DNA of 64,000 nucleotides from positions 173,347 through 237,346 of the forward strand of contig NZ_JAIWPR010000004.1 in assembly GCF_021191635.1 (NCBI RefSeq). The letters are read 5' to 3'. This stretch comes from Alterluteimonas quercicellularis (GTDB taxonomy: Bacteria > Pseudomonadota > Gammaproteobacteria > Xanthomonadales > Xanthomonadaceae). Positions 1-9,487 of the stretch are shown here, piece by piece (within the stretch, counting starts at the first letter, position 1; every line of letters starts with the position of its first letter). The notes beneath the pieces were generated by a model. That model was not told the DNA's origin, searched no databases, and saw nothing but the letters and a program-made list of their open reading frames with translations. The translations under genes were made by a program, and so were the position numbers.

Positions 1-2
1 TC

Positions 3-74
3 GACTTCAACAACCTCACCGGCTTCCTCAACGAGCCGCGGACCTGGGGGCTGGAGTTCACCACGCGCTTCTAG
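3..74 (+). CDS. TonB-dependent receptor, C-terminal end (partial)
   Basis: Only the last 23 codons lie in the window. The translation ends in LNEPRTWGLEFTTRF followed by TAG. A terminal beta-strand closing on phenylalanine is the signature of outer-membrane beta-barrels, and the asparagine-glu-pro-arg then Trp-Gly pattern is common at the end of TonB-dependent receptors. The substrate cannot be told. Its position just upstream of a nucleobase-type permease allows, but does not prove, a joint uptake role. Confidence 0.65.
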   Translation, partial: DFNNLTGFLNEPRTWGLEFTTRF

Positions 75-105
75 CGCTGGCGCCCGGGGACGAGACGGAA
101 TCCAC

Positions 106-267
106 ATGCCTTCGATGTACGAGATCTACGAGCGCTTCCCCGACGCCGAGGCCGCCGCGCGCGCGTTCGACTTCTTCTTCGGCGAGGCCGCCGGCGAGGC
201 GGTCCGCCGCCGCGGCAGCGCGGTGGTGCCCGAGTTCACCGGCGTGTGGCACAGGACGCTGCAATGA
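106..267 (+). CDS. Small hypothetical protein coupled to the permease
   Basis: A 53-residue ORF that starts MPSMYEIYERF and ends VWHRTLQ. Its TGA overlaps the permease ATG (ATGA at 264-267), so translation of the two is probably coupled. It begins 31 bases after the receptor stop. It has an acidic amphipathic first half and no predicted membrane segment or signal peptide. I do not recognise a family. It could be a small accessory subunit, a leader ORF that tunes permease translation, or a remnant of a longer gene. The overlap and the in-frame start are what support it. Confidence 0.45.
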   Translation: MPSMYEIYERFPDAEAAARAFDFFFGEAAGEAVRRRGSAVVPEFTGVWHRTLQ

Positions 268-1868
268 GCGCGCCTCCCGCTCCCGCGTCGCGCGCGCCGC
301 GCTGGTTCGTGCCCGGCGACCTCAACGGCTTCTTCGGCCTGGTCGTCGACAACCTGTCCATCCTCGGCTTCATCGCCGCGGCGCTGATCGGCCTGTTCGG
401 CGTGCCGGCCGAGATCGTGTTCGGGCGCATGTTCCCCGGCACGGCGCTGGGCGTGCTGGTCGGCAACCTGCTCTATACCGCCATGGCGCGGCGGCTGGCC
501 GCGCGCAGCGGGCGCGACGACGTGACCGCCATGCCGCTGGGCCTCGACGCCCCGACCAGCATCGGCATGGCGCTGCTGGTGCTGGGCCCGGCCTTCGCCG
601 CCTGGCGCCAGCAGGGGCTGGACCCGCAGGCGGCCGGCATCAATACCTGGCAGCTCGGCATGGCCTCGCTGGTGGTGATGGGCCTGCTGAAGCTGGCGCT
701 GTCCTTCGCCGGCGACGCGATCACGCGCCTGGTGCCGCGCGCCGCGCTGCTGGGCTCGATCGGCGGCGCCGCCCTGGTGCTGCTGGGCTTCCTGCCGCTG
801 GTGGAGGCGCTGCGGGTGCCGGTGGTCGGCCTGGTGACGCTGGGCCTGCTGCTGTACGTGCTGGCCGCGCGGGGCCCGCTGCCGGTGCGGGTGCCGGGCG
901 TGCTGTTCGCGTTCCTGGTCGGCACCGCGCTGTACTACGGGCTGGGCCTGGCGGGCGCGCTGCCTGGCTTCGCGCTGCCCGCGCCGGCGCCGCTGGCGTT
1001 CTCGCCGCCGTGGCCGAGCCTGGGGTTCGTGGACGGGCTGCCGGCGACCGTGCCCTACCTCTCGCTGCTGCTGCCGTTCGGCCTGCTGATGGTGATCGGC
1101 GGCATCAACGTGGCCGAGAGCGCGCGCGCGGCCGGCGACGACTACCGCACCCGCGACGTGCTGCTGGTGGAGGCGGCCTCGACCCTGGTCGCCGGCGTCT
1201 GCGGCGGCGTGGCGCAGACCACGCCCTACATCGGGCAGCCGGCCTACAAGCACATGGGCGCGCGCAGCGGCTACACCCTGCTGACCGGGCTGTTCGTGGG
1301 CCTGGGCGGCATGCTGGGCATCGTCTCCGGCCTGGTGCAGTGGCTGCCGCTGGCGGCGCTGGCGCCGATCATCGTCTACGTGGGCCTGGACATCGCGGTG
1401 CAGGCCTTCCACAGCACGCGGCGCGAGCACGCGATCGCGGTGGCGCTGGCGTTCCTGCCGGCGGTCGCCTACCTGCTGGCGATCAAGTTCGGCAACCCGG
1501 CCTGGATCCCGCCCGAGCGGCTGGCCGCGCTGTACGCCGAGCGCGGCGGCCACGGGCTGCCGGAGATGGCGACCCTGCTGGCGCTGGGCAACGGCTTCAT
1601 CATCACCGCCATGCTGTGGGCGACGGCGCTGGTGGCGCTGATCGACGGCCGTCCGGGCCGCGCGGTCGCGGTGCTGCTGCTCGGCGCCGTGCTGACCGCG
1701 TTCGGGGTCATCCACTCCGCGCATCCGCAGGGCGCGGTCTACCTGCCGTGGGCGCTGGAGGGCGTGCGCCGCGAGCTCGCCTGGCAGTTCGCCGGGGCCT
1801 ACGCCGCGCTCGCGGTCGTGCTGGGGCTGCTGGCGCTGCAGCGGCGGAAGGAGGCGCCGGCGGCCTAG
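264..1868 (+). CDS. NCS2-family permease (xanthine/uracil/AzgA-like)
   Basis: A 534-residue, strongly hydrophobic protein with about 12-14 membrane segments. The N-terminal region reads RWFVPGDLNGFFGLVVDNL, typical of the purine/xanthine permease superfamily, and the later GGVAQTTPYIGQPAYKHMGAR stretch is the conserved half-helix region around the substrate site. I chose ATG 264, not the upstream GTG at 246, because 264 overlaps the preceding stop as ATGA. Proteins of this superfamily move nucleobases with protons across the inner membrane; the exact substrate here is unknown. It follows a TonB-dependent receptor end and a coupled small ORF, so the three may form one operon. Confidence 0.75.
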   Translation: MSAPPAPASRAPRWFVPGDLNGFFGLVVDNLSILGFIAAALIGLFGVPAEIVFGRMFPGTALGVLVGNLLYTAMARRLAARSGRDDVTAMPLGLDAPTSIGMALLVLGPAFAAWRQQGLDPQAAGINTWQLGMASLVVMGLLKLALSFAGDAITRLVPRAALLGSIGGAALVLLGFLPLVEALRVPVVGLVTLGLLLYVLAARGPLPVRVPGVLFAFLVGTALYYGLGLAGALPGFALPAPAPLAFSPPWPSLGFVDGLPATVPYLSLLLPFGLLMVIGGINVAESARAAGDDYRTRDVLLVEAASTLVAGVCGGVAQTTPYIGQPAYKHMGARSGYTLLTGLFVGLGGMLGIVSGLVQWLPLAALAPIIVYVGLDIAVQAFHSTRREHAIAVALAFLPAVAYLLAIKFGNPAWIPPERLAALYAERGGHGLPEMATLLALGNGFIITAMLWATALVALIDGRPGRAVAVLLLGAVLTAFGVIHSAHPQGAVYLPWALEGVRRELAWQFAGAYAALAVVLGLLALQRRKEAPAA

Positions 1869-1969
1869 CGGCGCCGCGCGCCGTCCCTCCGGCGCCGCGT
1901 CGCGGCCGCGTGCATGGATGGGCGCGCCCCGACCTTCCATAATGGGCCGCCCCCTCAGAGGAACGAGCG

Positions 1970-2500
1970 ATGACCGCCCAGACCCGTGCCGAACTGGCCC
2001 AGGTGCCCGGCGTGGCCGCGCAGCGCGACGCCGCGACCGCCGACTTCGTCTTCAACCACACCATGCTGCGGGTCAAGGACGCCGCCGCGTCGCTGGACTT
2101 CTACACCCGCGTGCTGGGCTTCACCCTGGTCCGCAAGGTCGACTTCGCGGAGGCGAAGTTCAGCCTCTACTTCCTGGTGCTGGCCGACGGCACCGGCATT
2201 CCCGACGACGATGCCGGCCGCAAGACCTGGCTGGCGCGCCAGCGCGGCGTGCTGGAGCTCACCCACAACCACGGCACCGAGACCGAGGACGGCCCGGTCT
2301 ACCACGACGGCAACAGCGATCCGCGCGGCTTCGGCCACCTCTGCGTGAGCGTGCCGGACGTGGTGGCCGCCTGCGAGCGCTTCGAGCGGCTGGGGGTGGC
2401 GTTCCAGAAGCGCCTCACCGACGGGCGCATGCGCGAGATCGCCTTCATCAAGGACCCGGACGGCTACTGGGTGGAGATCATCCAGCCGACTGCCCTGTAG
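1970..2500 (+). CDS. gloA: Lactoylglutathione lyase (glyoxalase I), long Zn-type
   Basis: A 176-residue protein that isomerises the methylglyoxal-glutathione hemithioacetal to S-lactoylglutathione. The conserved core is easy to read: TMLRVKD, LDFYTRVLGFTL, KFSLYFLV, LELTHN, GNSDPRGFGH and DPDGYWVEI. Likely metal ligands are H30, E96, H123 and E169. The sequence resembles the longer eukaryote-like class, in which the first ligand is usually Gln; here it is His. A purine-rich site (AGAGGAA) lies about 7 bases before the ATG. The TAG stop at 2498-2500 is contributed by the palindromic repeat that follows. It appears to be a single-gene unit. Confidence 0.93.
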   Translation: MTAQTRAELAQVPGVAAQRDAATADFVFNHTMLRVKDAAASLDFYTRVLGFTLVRKVDFAEAKFSLYFLVLADGTGIPDDDAGRKTWLARQRGVLELTHNHGTETEDGPVYHDGNSDPRGFGHLCVSVPDVVAACERFERLGVAFQKRLTDGRMREIAFIKDPDGYWVEIIQPTAL

Positions 2501-2576
2501 GAGCGCGCTCGCGCGCGATGCTCTTTTCTTTCGTTGCCGACAAGAAAAAGCAATCGCGCGCGAGCGCGCTCCTACA
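2496..2576. repeat. GTAG-headed REP palindrome, full inverted pair
   Basis: The arms are perfect inverted copies: 24 bases at 2496-2519, starting TGTAGGAGCGCGCTC, and the complement at 2553-2576. The inner segment also pairs (GCTCTTTTCTT against AAGAAAAAGC), so the whole element can fold into one long hairpin. Its left GTAG supplies the stop codon of gloA. The form, a GTAG tetranucleotide at the foot of a palindrome, is that of REP elements mobilised by RAYT transposases in this bacterial family. No RAYT gene is in the window. Confidence 0.85.
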
Positions 2577-2626
2577 CAGGTGTTCGGCGGCCGCTATGCT
2601 GTGCGCCGCGACGGCCTGTGCTCTCC

Positions 2627-3157
2627 ATGGACCCCACCCTGTTCCAGCAGCTGCTGGGCGCGCGCTTCTACCGGCTTCCCGCCAGCCTGCGCGCCCTGCA
2701 CGGCATCCGCGGCGAGGGCCTGTACGCCGGGCGCGCCACCGTGGTCCGCGGCACCCGGCCGCTGGCCCGGCTGTGCGCGAGGATCGCCGGCCTGCCGCCC
2801 GGGATGGAGGACGTGCCGACCACGGTCGCGTTCGTCGCCGACGCGCGGGGCGAGACCTGGCGCCGCGACTTCGGCGGCAAGGCGATGCAGTCGCGCCTGT
2901 GGCGCCGCGGCCCGTGGCTGTGCGAGCGGCTGGGGCCGCTGCAGTTCCGCTTCGCGCTGCACGCGCGCGACGACGCCATCCACTGGGAAGTGGCCGCGGT
3001 GCGCCTGCTGGGCGTGCTGCCGCTGCCGGCGGCGCTGTTCTCGCAGGTGCGCTGCCGCGAGCGCGAGCGCGCCGGGCGCTACGAGTTCCGGGTGGAGGCC
3101 GCGATGCCGCTGATCGGGCCGCTGGTGCGCTACGAGGGCTGGCTTGAGCCGGCCTGA
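2627..3157 (+). CDS. DUF4166 domain-containing protein
   Basis: A 176-residue soluble protein starting MDPTLFQQLLGARFYRLP. The mid-region with DFGGKAMQSRLWR and the final EAAMPLIGPLVRYEGWL match the pattern I know for DUF4166 proteins, which are sometimes fused to NAD-binding saccharopine-dehydrogenase-like domains. No function is established. The gene overlaps the following DUF393 gene by 14 bases, so the two are probably translated together. In-frame upstream starts exist, but ATG 2627 fits the family N-terminus. Confidence 0.7.
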   Translation: MDPTLFQQLLGARFYRLPASLRALHGIRGEGLYAGRATVVRGTRPLARLCARIAGLPPGMEDVPTTVAFVADARGETWRRDFGGKAMQSRLWRRGPWLCERLGPLQFRFALHARDDAIHWEVAAVRLLGVLPLPAALFSQVRCRERERAGRYEFRVEAAMPLIGPLVRYEGWLEPA

Positions 3158-3563
3158 GGCCGCCGGTGACGGCCGGGCGATCGTCGTCTTCGACGGCGTC
3201 TGCGTCCTGTGCAACGGCTGGGTGGACTTCCTGCTGGCGCGCGATGCGCGCGAACGCTACCGCTTCGCCGCCATGCAGGCGCCGGCCGGGCGCGCGCTGC
3301 TGGCCCGCCACGGCCTCGATCCCGATGCGCCGCGCTCGCTGCTGCTGATCGACGCGCAGGGCGCGCATACCGACAGCGAGGCCGTGGTCCGCGTCCTCGC
3401 CGGCCTCGGCGGCGCCTGGCGCGCCGTCGCGCTGGCGCGGCTGCTGCCGCGCGCCGTGCGGGATCCGGCCTACCGCTGGCTGGCGCGGCATCGCTACCGC
3501 TGGTTCGGCCGGCGCGCGGCCTGCCGGGTGCCGGCGCCGTCGGAACGGGACCGTTTTCTCTGA
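3144..3563 (+). CDS. DUF393 thiol-disulfide oxidoreductase-like (DCC family)
   Basis: A 139-residue protein with the family's opening motif VVFDGVCVLCNGW; C20 and C23 form the CxxC pair in the thioredoxin-like first turn. The end carries YRWLARHRYRWFGRR, also usual in the family. The start is a TTG at 3144 inside the end of the DUF4166 gene (14-base overlap), preceded by GAGGG. No in-frame ATG or GTG lies between it and the CxxC motif, so the TTG is nearly forced. DCC proteins are predicted redox proteins without a defined substrate. The overlap implies shared expression with DUF4166. Confidence 0.75.
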   Translation: MSRPEAAGDGRAIVVFDGVCVLCNGWVDFLLARDARERYRFAAMQAPAGRALLARHGLDPDAPRSLLLIDAQGAHTDSEAVVRVLAGLGGAWRAVALARLLPRAVRDPAYRWLARHRYRWFGRRAACRVPAPSERDRFL

Positions 3564-3593
3564 AGCCGCGGCACCGCCGCCGTCTCGCGGGGT

Positions 3594-3621
3594 CTTGAAA
3601 CGGCCCGGCGCAACCGCATCT
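3594..3621 (+). promoter_or_regulatory. Sigma-32 (heat-shock) promoter of clpB
   Basis: CTTGAAA at 3594-3600 is a perfect -35 match to the sigma-32 consensus. After a 13-base spacer comes CCGCATCT at 3614-3621, matching CCCCATNT at all but one fixed position. The predicted start of transcription is near 3628, about 43 bases before the clpB ATG. Confidence 0.72.
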
Positions 3622-3670
3622 GGAAGGCATCGCCGGCCCCGCCGGCCCCTCCTGTCCCGAGGACTCCCCG

Positions 3671-6268
<2,598 letters not shown>

Positions 6269-6275
6269 CTCCGGC

Positions 6276-6305
6276 CCCGTAGGCGCGCGCGAGCGCGCCT
6301 ACGGG
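6276..6305. repeat. Short GTAG palindrome between convergent genes
   Basis: A perfect 13-bp stem (6276-6288 with 6293-6305) around a 4-base loop, containing GTAGGCGCGC on both strands. It is a shortened form of the REP family seen elsewhere in the window. It lies 7 bases after the clpB stop, and on the minus strand its GTAG provides the stop of the MFS gene. It may act as a bidirectional terminator, but no U-tract follows. Confidence 0.75.
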
Positions 6306-7546
6306 TCTCGCGCGGGCGCTTCCGTTTCCGCGGGCGGCTCGCCGATGAGGTCCAGCGAAGCGTGCGAGGTGCGCAGCATCGGCAGGAAGTGCGGGTGGTC
6401 CGGGCGCTGGCGGCGGAAGGCACGGTAGCGATGGGCGGCGTAGGCCGCCAGCGCGCCCAGCAGCAGGGCGAACCAGCCGAACAGGGCCTCCGGCCCGACC
6501 GCCGACATCAGCATGCCGGCCGCCAGCGGTCCCAGCGCCGAGCCCAGCCCGGTCAGCAGCAGCGCGCTGCCGCTGGCGGCGAGCAGGTCCTCGGGCGGCA
6601 GGTGGTCGACCAGGTGGGCCACGACGATCGGATAGATCGCGAAGGCCATGCCGCCGTACACGAACATCAGGGCGAGCAGGGCGCCGCGGTGGCCGCTGGC
6701 CATCGGCGAGAGCAGGGCGGCGGCGGCCGCCACCAGGCAGACCAGCGCGAGCACGAGGCGGCGGTCGCGGCGGTCGGACAGGCGGCCGATGGGCCACTGC
6801 AGCAGCGCGCCGCCGAGGATCGCCACGCTCATCACCGTGCCGACCGCCGCCGCGTCCAGCCCGCGCCCGGTCAGGTAGGCCGGCATCAGGCCCCAGAACG
6901 CGCCCATCGCCAGGCCCGACAGCAGCGCGCCGGCACCGGCGGTGGGCGCCGCGGCGAACAGGCGCCGCAGCTGCAGGCGCGGCGCGGGCGGCAGCTGCGG
7001 CTGCGACTGCCGCGTCAGCAGCACCGGCAGGCTGGCCGACGAGATCAGCAGCGCGACCAGCACGAAGGCGAAGAACGCGTGAGGGCCCTCCAGCCGCAAC
7101 AGCTGCTGCGCCAGCGTCAGCGCGCCCAGGTTGACCACCATGTAGGTCGCGAACACCTGTCCGCGGTGGGCGGGATCGGCCTGCGCGTTGAGCCAGCTCT
7201 CGATCACCGTGTACATGCCCACCAGCGCCAGGCCCAGCAGCAGGCGCGCCAGCAGCCACAGCCAGGCGGCGTCGCCCAGCGTGTGCAGCAGCACGGTGCA
7301 GGTGCAGCAGGCGCTGTAGAACGCGAAGGCGCGGATGTGGCCGATCCGGCGGATCAGCGGCGGCGCGACGAAGGTGCCGACGAAGAAGCCGACGAAGTAC
7401 GCCGAGGTCAGCGCGCCGACCAGGCCCGACGAATACCCCAGCGCGCTCGCGCGCACCGAGACCAGCGTATTCACCAGGCCGCTGCCGAGCAGCAGCAGGC
7501 CGACGCCGCACAGCAACGAGAGGATGGGACGCAGGTAGACCGGCAT
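6299..7546 (-). CDS. MFS transporter (YcaD-like)
   Basis: A 415-residue inner-membrane protein with 12 predicted segments. The loop between segments 2 and 3 reads YFVGFFVGTFVAPPLIRRIGHIRAF, and the second half has PIGRLSDRRDRR, the MFS signature. The overall arrangement, with SYFVG-type and ESWLN motifs, recalls the YcaD group of putative exporters. The substrate is unknown. It ends ARDP followed by a TAG inside the short palindrome shared with clpB's downstream region. It is a single gene, divergent from the TIGR01777 gene across about 190 bases. Confidence 0.8.
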   Translation of the reverse strand: MPVYLRPILSLLCGVGLLLLGSGLVNTLVSVRASALGYSSGLVGALTSAYFVGFFVGTFVAPPLIRRIGHIRAFAFYSACCTCTVLLHTLGDAAWLWLLARLLLGLALVGMYTVIESWLNAQADPAHRGQVFATYMVVNLGALTLAQQLLRLEGPHAFFAFVLVALLISSASLPVLLTRQSQPQLPPAPRLQLRRLFAAAPTAGAGALLSGLAMGAFWGLMPAYLTGRGLDAAAVGTVMSVAILGGALLQWPIGRLSDRRDRRLVLALVCLVAAAAALLSPMASGHRGALLALMFVYGGMAFAIYPIVVAHLVDHLPPEDLLAASGSALLLTGLGSALGPLAAGMLMSAVGPEALFGWFALLLGALAAYAAHRYRAFRRQRPDHPHFLPMLRTSHASLDLIGEPPAETEAPARDP

Positions 7547-7740
7547 GCGTACAGCCTACGGCCCCGGCGCAGTCGGGTGCGTTCTCGCGCCGTGAAAACG
7601 CGATGTCCGTCGCGGCGGGCGCGCGCGGAAGGTGACGCTCGCTTCATCGCGCGTCTGCTGGAATCCCGGCGCACGAGATCGCGCGGTGCCATCGCCGCGG
7701 TCCCGCCCGCAGAAGGCCGATCGTCGGCCAGAGGCTCGCA

Positions 7741-8652
7741 ATGCGCATTCTCATCAGCGGAGGCAGCGGCTTCCTGGGCCGCGCCCTCAGCCGGGCGCTG
7801 CTCGAACGCGGCGATGCGCCGGTCTGGCTGTCGCGCGACCCGTCTTCCGTCGCGCCGCCGGCCGCCGTGCCGGCGCGGCACTACGACACGCTCGGCGCGG
7901 ACGACGCCTTCGACGCCGTGGTCAACCTCGCCGGCGCCGGGATCGCCGAGCGCCGCTGGGGCGACGCCCGCAAGCAGGAACTCTTCGACAGCCGCCTGGT
8001 CCCCACGCGCCGCCTGGTGGCGTGGATGCGACGCGCGAAGGCGAGGCCGCGGGTGCTGCTGAGCGGGTCGGCGGTGGGCTGGTACGGGCGCCAGCCGCCC
8101 GGTGCGCCGGCGCTCGACGAGCGCAGCGAGGCGCACGACGAGTTCGTGCACGCGCTGTGCGCGCAATGGGAACGCGCCGCGCTCGAGGCGGTGCCGCTCG
8201 GCGTGCCGGTCACGCTGCTGCGCACCGGCGTGGTGCTGCACCCCGAAGGCGGCATGCTGCAGCGGCTGCTGCCGGCGTTCCGCCGCGGGCTGGGCGCCCG
8301 CCTCGGCGACGGCCGCCAGGTGCTGAGCTGGGTCTCGCGCGAGGACTGGGTGGATGCGGTGCTGGCGCTGCTGGACCAGCACCTCGCGCGCGCGCCGGCG
8401 GCGATGGTGGGCCCGGTCAACCTGTGCGCGCCGGAGGCGGCCACGAACGCCGAGTTCACCCGCTCGCTGGCCGCCGCGGTCGGACGGCCGGCGCGGCTCG
8501 GCCTGTCCGCGACGCTGCTGCGGCTCGCCTTCGGCGAGATGTCCACGCTGCTGCTGGACGGGCAGCGCGTGAGCCCGGCGCGGCTGCTGGCGGCCGGCCA
8601 CCGCTTCCGCCACCCGAACCTGGACGCGCTGCTGGCGCCCGCGGCCATGTAG
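7741..8652 (+). CDS. TIGR01777 family NAD-dependent epimerase-like protein (YfcH-like)
   Basis: A 303-residue extended SDR. The Rossmann motif is at the very start (MRILISGGSGFLGRAL), followed by DAVVNLAGAGIAERRW and RTGVVLHPEGGML, all typical of TIGR01777, and the DUF1731 C-terminal region ends GHRFRHPNLDALL. The physiological reaction of this family is not established; homologues are nucleotide-sugar epimerase-like. The ATG follows directly on a GC-rich leader with no strong Shine-Dalgarno. The TAG stop at 8650-8652 comes from the REP element that follows. Confidence 0.85.
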   Translation: MRILISGGSGFLGRALSRALLERGDAPVWLSRDPSSVAPPAAVPARHYDTLGADDAFDAVVNLAGAGIAERRWGDARKQELFDSRLVPTRRLVAWMRRAKARPRVLLSGSAVGWYGRQPPGAPALDERSEAHDEFVHALCAQWERAALEAVPLGVPVTLLRTGVVLHPEGGMLQRLLPAFRRGLGARLGDGRQVLSWVSREDWVDAVLALLDQHLARAPAAMVGPVNLCAPEAATNAEFTRSLAAAVGRPARLGLSATLLRLAFGEMSTLLLDGQRVSPARLLAAGHRFRHPNLDALLAPAAM

Positions 8653-8733
8653 GAGCGCGCTCGCGCGCGATGCTCTTTGCTTCTCTCTTGCCGCGCCGGA
8701 GGGAAAAAGCATCGCGCGCGAGCGCGCTCCTAC
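8649..8733. repeat. GTAG-headed REP pair shared by two convergent genes
   Basis: The element begins GTAGGAGCGCGCTCGCGCGC and ends in its inverted copy, ...GCGCTCCTAC. Inner arms GATGCTCTTT and AAAAAGCATC also pair. The left TAG stops the TIGR01777 gene and the right TAG, read on the minus strand, stops the sirtuin gene, so the repeat forms the entire intergenic region between these convergent genes. Confidence 0.88.
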
Positions 8734-9476
8734 GAAATCAATGCGGCGGGGTCGCGCTCGCCCGCGTCCAGCCGCGCCGCCAGGCGCTGCACGCCCTCGG
8801 CGGCGGAGCAGCGCCAGGATGCGGTCGCCGACGCCGTCAGCGGTGTCGGCGTCGGGTTGATCTCCAGCACCGCGGCACCCGCGGCGGCCGCGAGGCCGGG
8901 CAGGGATGCGGCCGGTTGCACCAGCCCCGAGGTGCCGACCACGATCGCGAGTTCCGCCTCGCGCACCGCCGCCACCGCCGCGTCCCAGGCGGCGGACGGA
9001 AGCGCCTCCCCGAACCAGACCACGCCGGGCCGCACCGGCGCGCCGCAGCGCGCGCAGTCCGGCGGCGGCACGCGGCCGTCGTCGCCGGCCCGTGCCGGGC
9101 GCAGCAGCGGCTCGGGCGCCGCCGGCTGCGCGCAGCGGCTGCAGCGCGAGGTGAACAGTGCGCCGTGCAGGTGCACGACCTCGCGCGAGCCGGCGCGCTC
9201 GTGCAGGTCGTCGACGTTCTGGGTCACCACGCGCAGCGCGTGCGCGCGCGCCAGCCGGGCGAGGCCCGCATGGCCGGCATGCGGTTGCGCGGCGGCCACG
9301 CCGGCGGCGCGCCAGCGGTACCAGCCCCAGACCCGCGCGGGATCGGCGGCGAAGGCCTCGGGCGTGGCCAGCGCCTGCGGATCGAAGCGCGCCCACAGCC
9401 CGGTCCCGGCGTCGCGGAAGGTCGGCACCCCGCTCTCGGCGGACATGCCGGCGCCGGTGAGCGCGACGATGCGCAT
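8730..9476 (-). CDS. cobB: NAD-dependent protein deacylase (sirtuin, class III-like)
   Basis: A 248-residue sirtuin that removes acyl groups from lysines using NAD. The NAD-binding motif MRIVALTGAGMSAESGVPTF opens the protein. TQNVDDLHERAG and the catalytic HLHGALF follow, then two Cys pairs (CSRC and CARC) for a structural zinc, and GTSGLVQPAA. WGWYRWR provides the Tyr-x-x-Arg pair that in SIRT5/CobB binds acidic acyl groups, suggesting desuccinylase activity. The start at 9476 is 11 bases after the stop of the antiporter gene, so the two form an operon. The stop is inside the REP element. Confidence 0.9.
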   Translation of the reverse strand: MRIVALTGAGMSAESGVPTFRDAGTGLWARFDPQALATPEAFAADPARVWGWYRWRAAGVAAAQPHAGHAGLARLARAHALRVVTQNVDDLHERAGSREVVHLHGALFTSRCSRCAQPAAPEPLLRPARAGDDGRVPPPDCARCGAPVRPGVVWFGEALPSAAWDAAVAAVREAELAIVVGTSGLVQPAASLPGLAAAAGAAVLEINPTPTPLTASATASWRCSAAEGVQRLAARLDAGERDPAALIS

Positions 9477-9487
9477 CGTCGGTGGCG

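Noticed and set aside
126..1940. Long minus-strand ORF opposite the NCS2 permease (604 codons)
   Set aside because: Its translation is Arg/Gln/His/Ala-rich without domains and is a shadow of the permease frame. High-GC genomes give many such frames, for example also 3494-5971, 15473-19513 and 26377-29649.
2496..2576. REP elements as ordinary rho-independent terminators
   Set aside because: No U-tract follows the stems, the loops are long, and the same sequence recurs at many loci with a fixed GTAG foot. They may still terminate or stabilise RNA, but repeat is the better call.
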